From Kofleriaceae bacterium (GTDB lineage: Bacteria; Myxococcota_A; Polyangia; Haliangiales; Haliangiaceae), in the NCBI GenBank assembly GCA_022842285.1, contig JALHPV010000038.1, forward strand, positions 1-36,029: DNA of 36,029 nt, in the 5' to 3' direction. Positions 7,505 through 14,483 of the stretch are shown here, one piece after another. The translations under genes were made by a program, and so were the position numbers. How positions within the stretch are numbered: the stretch's first letter is position 1; each line of letters begins with the position of its first letter. Under the pieces are notes generated by a model that ran no database searches, was not told the DNA's origin, and worked only from the letters and a program-made list of their open reading frames with translations.

Positions 7505-8992
7505 ATGGAGCACCTCGACGTCGTGATCGTGGGCGCCGGCCTGTCCGGTATCGCAGCCGCGTACCACGTGCAGACGAGCTGTCCGCGGAAGACCTACGCG
7601 ATCCTCGAGGCGCGCGAGGTCAGTGGCGGCACGTGGGATCTGTTCCGGTATCCGGGCGTGCGGTCCGACTCGGACATGTACACGCTCGGCTATTCGTTCC
7701 GGCCGTGGCGCAATCCGAAGGCGATCGCCGACGGCGCTTCGATCCTCGAGTACATCCGCGAGACGGCCTCCGAGCTCGGCATCGACAAGCGCATCCGGTA
7801 TCGCCATCGCGTCGAGGGGGCCGCGTGGTCCTCGCAGACGGATCGCTGGACGCTCTCACTGAGCGAAGGCCGCACGCTCACGTGCCGCTTCCTCATCATG
7901 TGCTCGGGCTACTACAACTATGCGGCGGGCTACACGCCCCAGCTGCCCGGTGCCGGCCAGTTCAAGGGCACCATGATCCATCCGCAGCAATGGCCGGAGG
8001 GCCTCGACTACACGGGCAAGCGTGTCGTCGTGATCGGGAGCGGCGCGACGGCGGTGACGCTCGTGCCGGAGATGGCGAAGCGGGCCGCTCACGTGACGAT
8101 GCTGCAGCGCTCGCCGACGTACATCATGACGTTGCCCGCCGAGGACAAGATCGCGAACTGGCTCCGGCGCAAGCTCCCCGACACGACCGCTCACGTGATC
8201 GCGCGGTGGAAGAACGTCCTCATGGGGATGACCACCTTCCAGCTCGCGCGACGCTTCCCCGAGCAGGCGGCGAAGCTCATCGTCGGGCAAGTGAAGAAGC
8301 AACTGGCGGGGACGTCCGACGTCGCGCACTTCACCCCCACCTACAACGTCTGGGATCAGCGCCTCTGCCTCGTTCCCGATGGCGATCTGTTCGAGGCGAT
8401 CAAGAACGGCTCGGCGTCGATCGTCACCGACCACATCGCCACGTTCGATGCGACCGGCATCCAGCTGAAGTCGGGAGCGCGCCTCGATGCGGACATCGTC
8501 GTCACCGCGACGGGACTCCAGATCCAGCTCTTCGGCGGCATGACGGTGGAGGTCGACGGGCAGCGCATGAACCCCGGCGAGATGCTCGTCTACAAGGGGA
8601 TCATGATGAGCGGCGTGCCGAACCTCGCGTTCGCCGTCGGCTACACGAACGCCTCGTGGACCCTGAAGGCCGACCTCACCGCCCAATACGTCGCGCGGCT
8701 CCTCGCGCACATGGATGAACACGGCTTCACCGCGTGTCGTCCGGAGCGCGACCCGAACATCGAGGAGGAGCCGATCCTGAACTTCTCGTCGGGCTACGTG
8801 CAGCGTGCGCTGCCCGCGATCCCGAAGCAGGGCAACGTGCGGCCGTGGAAGCTGTTCCAGAACTACGTGCTGGACCTGCTGATGATCCGGCACTCCAAGA
8901 TCGACGACGGGACGATGAAGTTCACCCGTCCGGTGTCTACCGAGCGAATGACACCTGGCACCCAGAGGATGCGCTCCAACGCGCGCAACTAG
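7505..8992 (+). CDS. EthA-type flavin-containing (Baeyer-Villiger) monooxygenase
   Basis: A 495-residue protein strikingly close in sequence to M. tuberculosis EthA along its length. The FAD motif is GAGLSG at 10-15, followed by GGTWDLFRYPGVRSDSDMYT. The Baeyer-Villiger fingerprint is FKGTMIHPQQWP at 153-164, with His159. The NADPH motif is GSGATA at 178-183. WDQRLCLVPDGDLF and NASWTLKADL are further EthA hallmarks. The enzyme is expected to insert oxygen next to a ketone carbonyl or to oxidise sulphur, using NADPH, FAD and O2. The physiological substrate is unknown. The start at 7505 follows a 22-bp palindrome that probably binds a regulator. Confidence 0.9.
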   Translation: MEHLDVVIVGAGLSGIAAAYHVQTSCPRKTYAILEAREVSGGTWDLFRYPGVRSDSDMYTLGYSFRPWRNPKAIADGASILEYIRETASELGIDKRIRYRHRVEGAAWSSQTDRWTLSLSEGRTLTCRFLIMCSGYYNYAAGYTPQLPGAGQFKGTMIHPQQWPEGLDYTGKRVVVIGSGATAVTLVPEMAKRAAHVTMLQRSPTYIMTLPAEDKIANWLRRKLPDTTAHVIARWKNVLMGMTTFQLARRFPEQAAKLIVGQVKKQLAGTSDVAHFTPTYNVWDQRLCLVPDGDLFEAIKNGSASIVTDHIATFDATGIQLKSGARLDADIVVTATGLQIQLFGGMTVEVDGQRMNPGEMLVYKGIMMSGVPNLAFAVGYTNASWTLKADLTAQYVARLLAHMDEHGFTACRPERDPNIEEEPILNFSSGYVQRALPAIPKQGNVRPWKLFQNYVLDLLMIRHSKIDDGTMKFTRPVSTERMTPGTQRMRSNARN

Positions 8993-9062
8993 TGAAAAGT
9001 GCTGCCATTCGCGTTGGCCTCGCGACTGCACTAGGGGTTGTCACCAACCAGGAGACATCACC

Positions 9063-9281
9063 ATGGCCAAGACCGCTGATTCCGAGACGCACATCGCTTC
9101 CATCGACCCGACCACCCTCGAGACGATCACGGGGGGACGGTTCCTCTGGGCCGGCGTCGGTCGCGGCCAGCACTTCGGCGGCGTGTTCCCGCGCCTCAAT
9201 GGTTCGTTCGGGCGCGCGCTGGCGGGTGGCGGCGGCGGCGGCGGCGGCGGCGGTTGCGCCGGCGGCAACTGCGGTCAGTAG
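9063..9281 (+). CDS. Small peptide with double-glycine leader and poly-Gly/Cys tail (RiPP/bacteriocin-like)
   Basis: A 72-residue product with a good ribosome site (AGGAG at 9050-9054, 8 nt spacing). A short hairpin, GGTTG-TCAC-CAACC, lies at 9036-9049 directly before that site. Residues 1-25 look like a double-glycine leader: polar, with IDPTTLETITGG placing hydrophobic residues in the usual spacing before Gly24-Gly25. The remainder has Arg and aromatic residues (RFLWAGVGRGQHFGG), then ten consecutive glycines (55-64) and a tail with Cys65 and Cys70. In such families an ABC transporter with a C39 peptidase cuts after GG; none is seen here. It shares the L-[ED]-x-[IV]-TGG motif with the peptide encoded at 31831. 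It converges with, and abuts, the pseudokinase gene. That it is secreted is an inference. Confidence 0.6.
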   Translation: MAKTADSETHIASIDPTTLETITGGRFLWAGVGRGQHFGGVFPRLNGSFGRALAGGGGGGGGGGCAGGNCGQ

Positions 9282-10157
9282 CTACTCCGAAGGCAGGTGC
9301 TCGATCGCCGTGAACGCGGCGTCGACCGCCTCGATCATCTTCGCCGCCGTCTGAAACCGGCCCTCGCGCTCCTTCGCGAGAGAACCGTCGACGAGCGCGA
9401 GGATCTCCGGCAGCACCCACGGCTCGCCCGCAAACAGCTCCTCGAGACGAGGTGGTGGTTGCGTGAGCTGCAGGTGCATGACGAGCTGCGGGTCGGAATC
9501 CGGAAACGGAGGCCGGCCCGCGAGCATTTCGAAGAAGATCGTGCCGATCGCGTACAGGTCCGTGCGCTGATCCGTCGAGCGCCCGCGCACCTGCTCGGGA
9601 GCCATGTAGGTCGCGACGCCCGCTCGCACCGCACCGGGCAGCGCCCCGGCGCCGAACTCGAGCACGGCCTCGTCGCGCATCGGAGCGAGTCCGAAGTCTG
9701 CGACCTTCACCAGCTCCCAGCCCTGCATCGGGACGAGGAGGACGCGGCGCGGCTGGAGATCGCGATGGATGACTCCGACCCCGTGGGCCGCGTGGCAGGC
9801 CTGCAGGATCTGCCGCAGGATCACGAGGGCCCGACGCGGGCCGATCTGGTCGTCATCCATCGCCGACCGCAGCGTGCGGCCGTGAACGCGCTCCATGACG
9901 GCGATCACGTAGCCGTTCTCGATCATCAGGTCGAAGACCGGGACGACGTTCAGGTGCGCGAGATTGCAGAGAGAGCGGGCCTCGACGGAGAACCGGTTCA
10001 CGACGGCGGTGCCGCTGTCGTCGGTGTCGGCCACGAGGGGGCGCAACGCGTAGTGACGGCCCGTGTCATCCGTTGCCGCAAATAACCCATCTGGACGGCC
10101 CCGCCCGATGGGACCCTGGACCGTAAAGCGCCCTAGCTTGGAGTTGGGCTCGAACAC
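9282..10157 (-). CDS. Ser/Thr protein kinase-like protein, probable pseudokinase
   Basis: 291 residues, GTG start at 10157, a complete protein kinase fold without a membrane segment. Kept: the alphaC Glu (Glu59 in RFSVEARSL), HRD at 131-133, DFG at 154-156, APE at 186-188 and DLYAIG. Changed: the VAIK lysine is Arg39 (HYALRPL), the catalytic-loop Asn is Arg138 (HRDLQPRR), and the glycine loop GRGRPDG lacks the normal GxGxxG spacing. Lys and Asn normally position ATP and Mg, so weak or no catalysis is expected and a scaffold or regulatory role is possible. It converges with the double-glycine peptide gene, with the two stop codons adjacent. Myxobacterial genomes often carry many such kinases. 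Confidence 0.85.
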   Translation of the reverse strand: MFEPNSKLGRFTVQGPIGRGRPDGLFAATDDTGRHYALRPLVADTDDSGTAVVNRFSVEARSLCNLAHLNVVPVFDLMIENGYVIAVMERVHGRTLRSAMDDDQIGPRRALVILRQILQACHAAHGVGVIHRDLQPRRVLLVPMQGWELVKVADFGLAPMRDEAVLEFGAGALPGAVRAGVATYMAPEQVRGRSTDQRTDLYAIGTIFFEMLAGRPPFPDSDPQLVMHLQLTQPPPRLEELFAGEPWVLPEILALVDGSLAKEREGRFQTAAKMIEAVDAAFTAIEHLPSE

Positions 10158-10212
10158 CGTCCCACTGTACGAAAGTTTGATCCCTACCCACGGTGAGCGT
10201 CACAATTTTTCT

Positions 10213-10404
10213 ATGACCGGCACGAGGTTCGCGAAATCGGAGACCCGCGAGTTCGCGGAGCGCGATCGCATGGACATGCCGTCGTTTCGCGCGCCGTCCT
10301 CGACCGATGCTCCGGACCCGTGGCACACGACCAACGGGGCCTTCATCGTGGCGCTGGTGGCGGCGGGGGTGCTGCTCGCCCTGCTCGCCCTCGCGTTGCG
10401 TTAG
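10213..10404 (+). CDS. Small single-pass membrane protein
   Basis: A 63-residue product from the ATG at 10213; the frame is open further upstream, but that part overlaps the kinase gene on the other strand. It has a charged N-terminal half (RFAKSETREFAERDRMDMPS) and one C-terminal membrane helix (FIVALVAAGVLLALLALALR) that ends the protein, so it is tail-anchored in form. No family recognised. Its start is divergent from the pseudokinase gene (10157), and its stop overlaps by 4 bp that of the DUF4190 gene on the other strand. It could be spurious, but the helix and the intergenic start favour a real gene. Confidence 0.5.
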   Translation: MTGTRFAKSETREFAERDRMDMPSFRAPSSTDAPDPWHTTNGAFIVALVAAGVLLALLALALR

Positions 10405-11123
10405 TCCTCCGTGGGCCGACCGAGCGCGAACGAGACGACACCATTGCGCACCGTCACCGTGCTGGTTGTCGTCGAGATCTGACCATCGCAATCGAGGTCG
10501 GCGAAGGCCTCGATGACGCCGCTCGTGTCCGACTGCTTGGTCCACCGATACGAGTAGCGCGAGTCGCCGAAGGCCTGGAAGTCGATCGCGCGCCAGCCCG
10601 GATCTTCGTCCCACACCGCGTAGGGGACCTCGGGGAACTTGCGGTTCGCTTCCTCGCACGCCAGGCCCGGTTCGCCCGGCAGCGTGTTCGTCGACGGCGG
10701 CAGCGCCTCGGTCACACTCCAGTAGACGCGGATGTTCTTCTGGATCCGGGTGAGGTGGACGTCTGCCTCGGCGCGCCGACGCTTGTCGCGGTACTCGTCG
10801 AACGAGCTCAGGAGCACGTACGTGACGAGGCCGCCGACGACGATGCCGCTCGCCCCACATGCGACGCCCGCGATCGCCATCCCCTTGCCGTGGCCGCCAA
10901 CCTTGTTCGCGTGCTTGATGCCGAAGATCCCGAACACGAAACCGAGGAGGCCGAGGCCCAATCCCACGACCGGGATGAAGAACATGACGAGCCCGAGGAT
11001 GCCGAGGACCATGCCGGCGATCGCGAGCCCATTGCCTCTCGGCGGCGTCGGCGTCGGCGTCGGCGGCGGCACGGCGACCGACGGCTGCTTCCGAAAGGGG
11101 TTGTACGGTTCGCTCGTCGCCAC
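10401..11123 (-). CDS. DUF4190 membrane protein with pilin-like C-terminal domain
   Basis: 240 residues. A Pro/Thr-rich cytoplasmic N-terminus (residues 1-30) precedes two Gly-rich membrane segments (about 31-62 and 77-105) of the DUF4190 type (GNGLAIAGMVLGILGLV, then GKGMAIAGVACGASGIVVGG). After them comes a globular part. It starts with a helix (DEYRDKRRRAEADVHLTRIQ) and has DPGWRAIDFQAFGDSRYSYRW and a late AFADLDCDGQISTTTSTVTV, much like the C-terminal region of myxobacterial type IV pilin-like proteins, in which a D-x-D-x-D-G turn is common. There is no prepilin cleavage site at the N-terminus. The role is unknown; display of a pilin-like domain at the membrane is my reading. Confidence 0.7.
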   Translation of the reverse strand: MATSEPYNPFRKQPSVAVPPPTPTPTPPRGNGLAIAGMVLGILGLVMFFIPVVGLGLGLLGFVFGIFGIKHANKVGGHGKGMAIAGVACGASGIVVGGLVTYVLLSSFDEYRDKRRRAEADVHLTRIQKNIRVYWSVTEALPPSTNTLPGEPGLACEEANRKFPEVPYAVWDEDPGWRAIDFQAFGDSRYSYRWTKQSDTSGVIEAFADLDCDGQISTTTSTVTVRNGVVSFALGRPTED

Positions 11124-11203
11124 GGCTCGACGGTATCAGCGATGAGCGGCACCGAGGGGATGAACGAGTACGGGCGGGGTCTCCCCCGGCGGGACGTGCG
11201 ACC

Positions 11204-12169
11204 TCACCGATCGGCAGTGTGCCCGAACACCCAACCCGGCGCGCCGACCATCGGGACCGCGAAGTCGAGGCGCAACGGACCGATCGGTGAGTGCCACAAG
11301 ATCCCGAGGCCCATCGACGCGCCCGTCTCGAGGTACCCGTCACTCGCCATGAAGCCAGCGTCGACCCAGCCGACGAGCGAGAGCCCCCACCGCTTCACGA
11401 TCGGGAGCTCCAGCTCGCCCCGCGCGGTCCACAGCAAGTTGCCGCCGCGCGCGCCGCCGAGCGCCCCCGGTGCGTAGCCGCGGAGGTCGCTCGAGCCGTC
11501 GAAGTAGATGAGCTCCGCGCCGACGGGCTTGCCGTCGATCCTCGGATCCTCGAGGAACACGCTGCCGCGCGCCCCCACGTGCAGGATGAAGGGCCCGGCC
11601 GCCTCGCGATGCGCGGCCCAGGTGTCGACGCGCGACTGATCGACCTGGGAGCCGAGCCGCCGGTTCGAGGTCGAGAGCGCGAAGCCGACGCGCGTATCGG
11701 GCGTGGCGTACTCGACGCCCGTCGACAGCGTGGCGACGCGATAGCGGTGCTCGCCCGGAGCGTACGTGGCGGTGACGTTCTCCAGGCGATACCCGACGAA
11801 GGCGGAGACGTCCGTCATGATCTCGCGCCGCAGCTCGAGGGCCGCGCCGGTCGCCTTGCGGGTGAGCCCAGGGAGCTGGCGCTCGTCGTGGTAGCCCTCG
11901 AGGCGCAGCGCGATGCCCGAGCCGAGCAGGCTGCCGTCGTCGACGGCGACGCCCAGCTTCTGCCGGCGTGCGTTCATCATGGCCTCGATCGCGAAGCGGG
12001 AATCGGGTCCGAACAGGCCCTCCTTCGCGACGACCGCGCTCGCGGTGAAGGAGTCATCGGTGCGGTACCCCGCTCCGATCTGAAACGTTCCGGTCCGATC
12101 CTCCGCGCGCACCAGGGCCACGGACGAAAGCAGGACCTGCGCGACCACGAGGGCCTGCTTCGCGAGCAT
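11204..12169 (-). CDS. Omp85/BamA-type outer-membrane beta-barrel protein without POTRA domains
   Basis: 321 residues. An N-terminal signal peptide (MLAKQALVVAQVLLSSVALVRA) is followed directly by beta-barrel strands. The C-terminal third has Omp85 superfamily marks: SDLRGYAPGALGG (the conserved [V/I/L]RG[Y/F] loop motif), then GNLLWTARGELELPI, LVGWVDAGFM and SMGLGILWHSPIGPLRLDFA. POTRA domains, normally ahead of the barrel in BamA and TamA, are absent. It is the last gene of a minus-strand set (14427 to 11204) with gaps under 40 bp. Predicted to sit in the outer membrane; its transport substrate, if any, is unknown. Confidence 0.75.
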   Translation of the reverse strand: MLAKQALVVAQVLLSSVALVRAEDRTGTFQIGAGYRTDDSFTASAVVAKEGLFGPDSRFAIEAMMNARRQKLGVAVDDGSLLGSGIALRLEGYHDERQLPGLTRKATGAALELRREIMTDVSAFVGYRLENVTATYAPGEHRYRVATLSTGVEYATPDTRVGFALSTSNRRLGSQVDQSRVDTWAAHREAAGPFILHVGARGSVFLEDPRIDGKPVGAELIYFDGSSDLRGYAPGALGGARGGNLLWTARGELELPIVKRWGLSLVGWVDAGFMASDGYLETGASMGLGILWHSPIGPLRLDFAVPMVGAPGWVFGHTADR

Positions 12170-12208
12170 CGTGTCGCTACTGACTGCCGAGGCAATCCGG
12201 CGGTTGTC

Positions 12209-12622
12209 TTACGAGCGCGGGACGACGAGATCGCGCAGGCAGACAACCGTTCCATCGGCGCCCCAGTCCGGACGGCCCGTCGCGAACGCGGCCAGCAGTA
12301 CGGGGCGCGCCGCATCGAGGACGTCGACGGTCGGAGCGATGGCGAGCGCGGCCCCGGCGTACTCGAGGAATCGGTAGCAGGCGGCGAGCCGCGCCTGGAC
12401 AACGCGCTCGTCGACGACCACCACGCCCACCACGACGTCGTATGGCCAGCCCGTCGTGGTGGTGCGCGCCTCGAAGCCGTGGACATCGACGCGGGCGCCC
12501 GCAGGCAGCTCCGCGGCGAGGACCTCGGTCGCCCAGCGGGCCGTGTCGTCGGGACCTGGGCGGAGGGGCCCCCACACGAGAGCCACGTCGGCGATCGCGG
12601 GCGCGGTCAGCGCGAGTCGCAT
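12209..12622 (-). CDS. Hypothetical protein in the PARG-like operon
   Basis: 137 residues; I do not recognise it. The protein is rich in Ala and Val with alternating hydrophobic strands (DVVVGVVVVDERVVQARLAACYRFLEYAG), suggesting a small alpha/beta fold. No signal peptide, membrane helix or metal motif is visible. The ATG at 12622 overlaps the TGA of the preceding gene by one base (TGATG), so translation is probably coupled and the two products may act together. The Omp85-type gene follows 39 bp downstream. Confidence 0.6.
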   Translation of the reverse strand: MRLALTAPAIADVALVWGPLRPGPDDTARWATEVLAAELPAGARVDVHGFEARTTTTGWPYDVVVGVVVVDERVVQARLAACYRFLEYAGAALAIAPTVDVLDAARPVLLAAFATGRPDWGADGTVVCLRDLVVPRS

Positions 12623-13503
12623 CAGTCACTCCAGTTGGCGAACGCGTCGTTCGTCGGTGCGGAGCGCTCCGGTGGTTGCGGGATGGGGAGCGGGATGATC
12701 GATGCGATCAGATCGCGCAGCACGGCGACATGCGTGATGCCATCGGCGGGGGCATCGAGTCGGCTCATGTAGGAGAAGCGACCGTCCTCGAGGATGGCGA
12801 GGTGGACGTGGCGCGGGCGGCCGTCGCGCAGGCCGCGGTAGCTGCGCACGTGCCCCGTGAGGTGCGGCGTCGTCACCGGCTGGGTCGCGGCGTCGACGGG
12901 CGCAAACCCCGTCCACCCGAGCTCGTGCAGCATCACATCGAGGGTGTCGGCGCCCGTCTCGATCATGGGCCGCGCCGGGAACACGGTGAGCGTGCTGTCG
13001 TCGGCGGGATAGCCCGGCGCGAGCCACTCCGTGGTCAGCGCCCGCGGATAGCCACTCCAGCCGCGCGGCGGCTCGTAGAGATAGCGCCGCCGCCGCAGCA
13101 GGCCGAGGCCCAGCGAGTAGAGATGCGCGAGCTCGCGTACGAGCGCGCGCATCTGACCGAAGCGCTCGGGCACGAGCGTGACTCCATCGATCCGCGTGTA
13201 GTGGTCGTCGCCGAGAACGAACGCGAGGGTGCGCTCGGTGCGGTGGCCTTCGAGCGTGCCCGTCAAGGTCGAGCACGCGGCGTATTCGCCCTCGACCGTG
13301 AGCAAGGGCTCGAGGGGCGTGGCGTCGAGCCCGTCGAGAGCGAGCGCACTCGCGGCGTCGCGGAAGAGGTACGTGATCGACTTGAGCGGCCGCTGCCGAT
13401 CGCGAATGCGAATTCCACCCTGGGTGCGTCCGCCGGGGGGCACGAGGCCCACACCGTCGACGAATCGCTCGAGGCGCCAGCTCGGCAGGACGGCAGGAAG
13501 CAC
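12622..13503 (-). CDS. Hypothetical protein in the PARG-like operon
   Basis: 293 residues, GTG start at 13503. I do not recognise a family. Features include KSITYLFRDAASALALDGLDATPLEP, a strand-rich middle (RTERTLAFVLGDDHYTRIDG), a basic patch LLRRRRYLYEPPRGW and a possible HxH strand near the C-terminus (RPRHVHLAILEDG). No signal peptide is present. It lies 15 bp downstream of the PARG-like gene and is coupled to the next gene by a one-base stop/start overlap. The operon context suggests that it works with the PARG-like protein; this is an inference. Confidence 0.65.
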   Translation of the reverse strand: MLPAVLPSWRLERFVDGVGLVPPGGRTQGGIRIRDRQRPLKSITYLFRDAASALALDGLDATPLEPLLTVEGEYAACSTLTGTLEGHRTERTLAFVLGDDHYTRIDGVTLVPERFGQMRALVRELAHLYSLGLGLLRRRRYLYEPPRGWSGYPRALTTEWLAPGYPADDSTLTVFPARPMIETGADTLDVMLHELGWTGFAPVDAATQPVTTPHLTGHVRSYRGLRDGRPRHVHLAILEDGRFSYMSRLDAPADGITHVAVLRDLIASIIPLPIPQPPERSAPTNDAFANWSD

Positions 13504-13518
13504 CCGATCGGTTGTAAC

Positions 13519-14427
13519 TCAGGTCCCGTTGCCGACGCCCCACCGAAAGCCGCGGGCGGTGATGCGATCGATGATCGCGGGAACCCTCGAATCACTCGTC
13601 ACATCGGCGAGCGCTGCGACTCCCGCCTGGTACGGGGCGTGGCCCGCATCGTCGGCGACATAGAAGCGCAACCGCGGGACCTGCGCGAGGCGCGCGGCCA
13701 GGAGCTGCACGAGCGTCATCAGCGTGCGGTTCCCGCCGAATGCGCCGCAGCCCCAGAAGCCGGTCCGGATCTCGACGGGCGCACTCGGCCGGAGCCGGGC
13801 GGTCTCGAAGGCGGCCGCCCGGTACCCGGTGTACGCGGTGACGAGCGCGGTCTCGATCGTCTCCCGCGTGTACTCGCCGCGCCCGCCGTTCGGGGCCGCG
13901 ATCGCGAGGATGTTGCTGATGGTCGGCGGCGCGATGACATGCACCGCGGCCCGTACGGTCTCCGGGGACGCGGCGGCGAAGGCATTGCCGTACAGGCCGC
14001 GGATCTCGCAGCGGCGCTCGACGCCAGCGACGGTGACGGGGGTAGGCCGGCCCTCATCCTCGGTGAACGCGTGCTCGCCCATCGCCTCGCGAATCGATCC
14101 GAGCGACGGGTGCTCCGCGCATTGCAGCTCGTCCTGCGCGAGCAGCGCGGAGCCGTACGCGAAGAACAGATCCGGATCGGCGAAGTTCACGTGCCACACG
14201 CCGGCATCGCTGCCGTAGGCGAAGTAGCCCGCCACGGGCTTTGCATCGACGACATGCCCCGGCAGCGACGCGGGCAGGGGCTCCTCGGCGAAGCGCGCGA
14301 CCTCGAGCTCGCCGCCGGGTGGACCGCAGAGGTCGTTCACGAGCCGCTTGTGCGGATGCGGCAGGTCGAGCGGGAACTCGCGGGTCAGGCGCTGGGCATC
14401 GAACCGCTGGCGATAGAGCGCGCGCAT
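13519..14427 (-). CDS. Poly(ADP-ribose) glycohydrolase (PARG)-like protein with altered signature
   Basis: 302 residues. Two blocks match the PARG macrodomain fold. WHVNFADPDLFFAYGSALLAQDELQ is split by position: VNFA at 80-83, AYGS at 90-93 and QDEL at 98-101. It aligns with the PARG signature, where VDFAN and GGG precede QEE. The second block is TGFWGCGAFGGN at 222-233 followed by LMTLVQLLAA, like the TGNWGCGAFGGD and helix of PARG. Glu100 matches the catalytic second Glu, but the first Glu is Asp99 and the GGG loop is AYGS. Activity on ADP-ribose is therefore uncertain. It is the first gene of a four-gene set and is divergent from the WbsX-type gene. Confidence 0.65.
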   Translation of the reverse strand: MRALYRQRFDAQRLTREFPLDLPHPHKRLVNDLCGPPGGELEVARFAEEPLPASLPGHVVDAKPVAGYFAYGSDAGVWHVNFADPDLFFAYGSALLAQDELQCAEHPSLGSIREAMGEHAFTEDEGRPTPVTVAGVERRCEIRGLYGNAFAAASPETVRAAVHVIAPPTISNILAIAAPNGGRGEYTRETIETALVTAYTGYRAAAFETARLRPSAPVEIRTGFWGCGAFGGNRTLMTLVQLLAARLAQVPRLRFYVADDAGHAPYQAGVAALADVTSDSRVPAIIDRITARGFRWGVGNGT

Positions 14428-14437
14428 GCCCTCATGA

Positions 14438-14456
14438 TGGTGTTAAAACGACACCA
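14438..14456. promoter_or_regulatory. Inverted repeat between divergent PARG-like and WbsX-type genes
   Basis: TGGTGT-N7-ACACCA lies 11 bp upstream of the PARG-like start (14427) and 28 bp upstream of the WbsX-type start (14484), in an AT-richer patch (TTAAAACG spacer). A factor bound here could control both directions. Six-base arms are common by chance, so confidence is low. Confidence 0.3.
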
Positions 14457-14483
14457 AGTCAATGTCGATGTAGAGTGCCCTCC

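Noticed and set aside
11124-11203. Short G/C hairpin (CGGGG-TCTC-CCCCG) after the Omp85-type gene
   Set aside because: The stem is 5 bp and no T tract follows, so it does not support a terminator.
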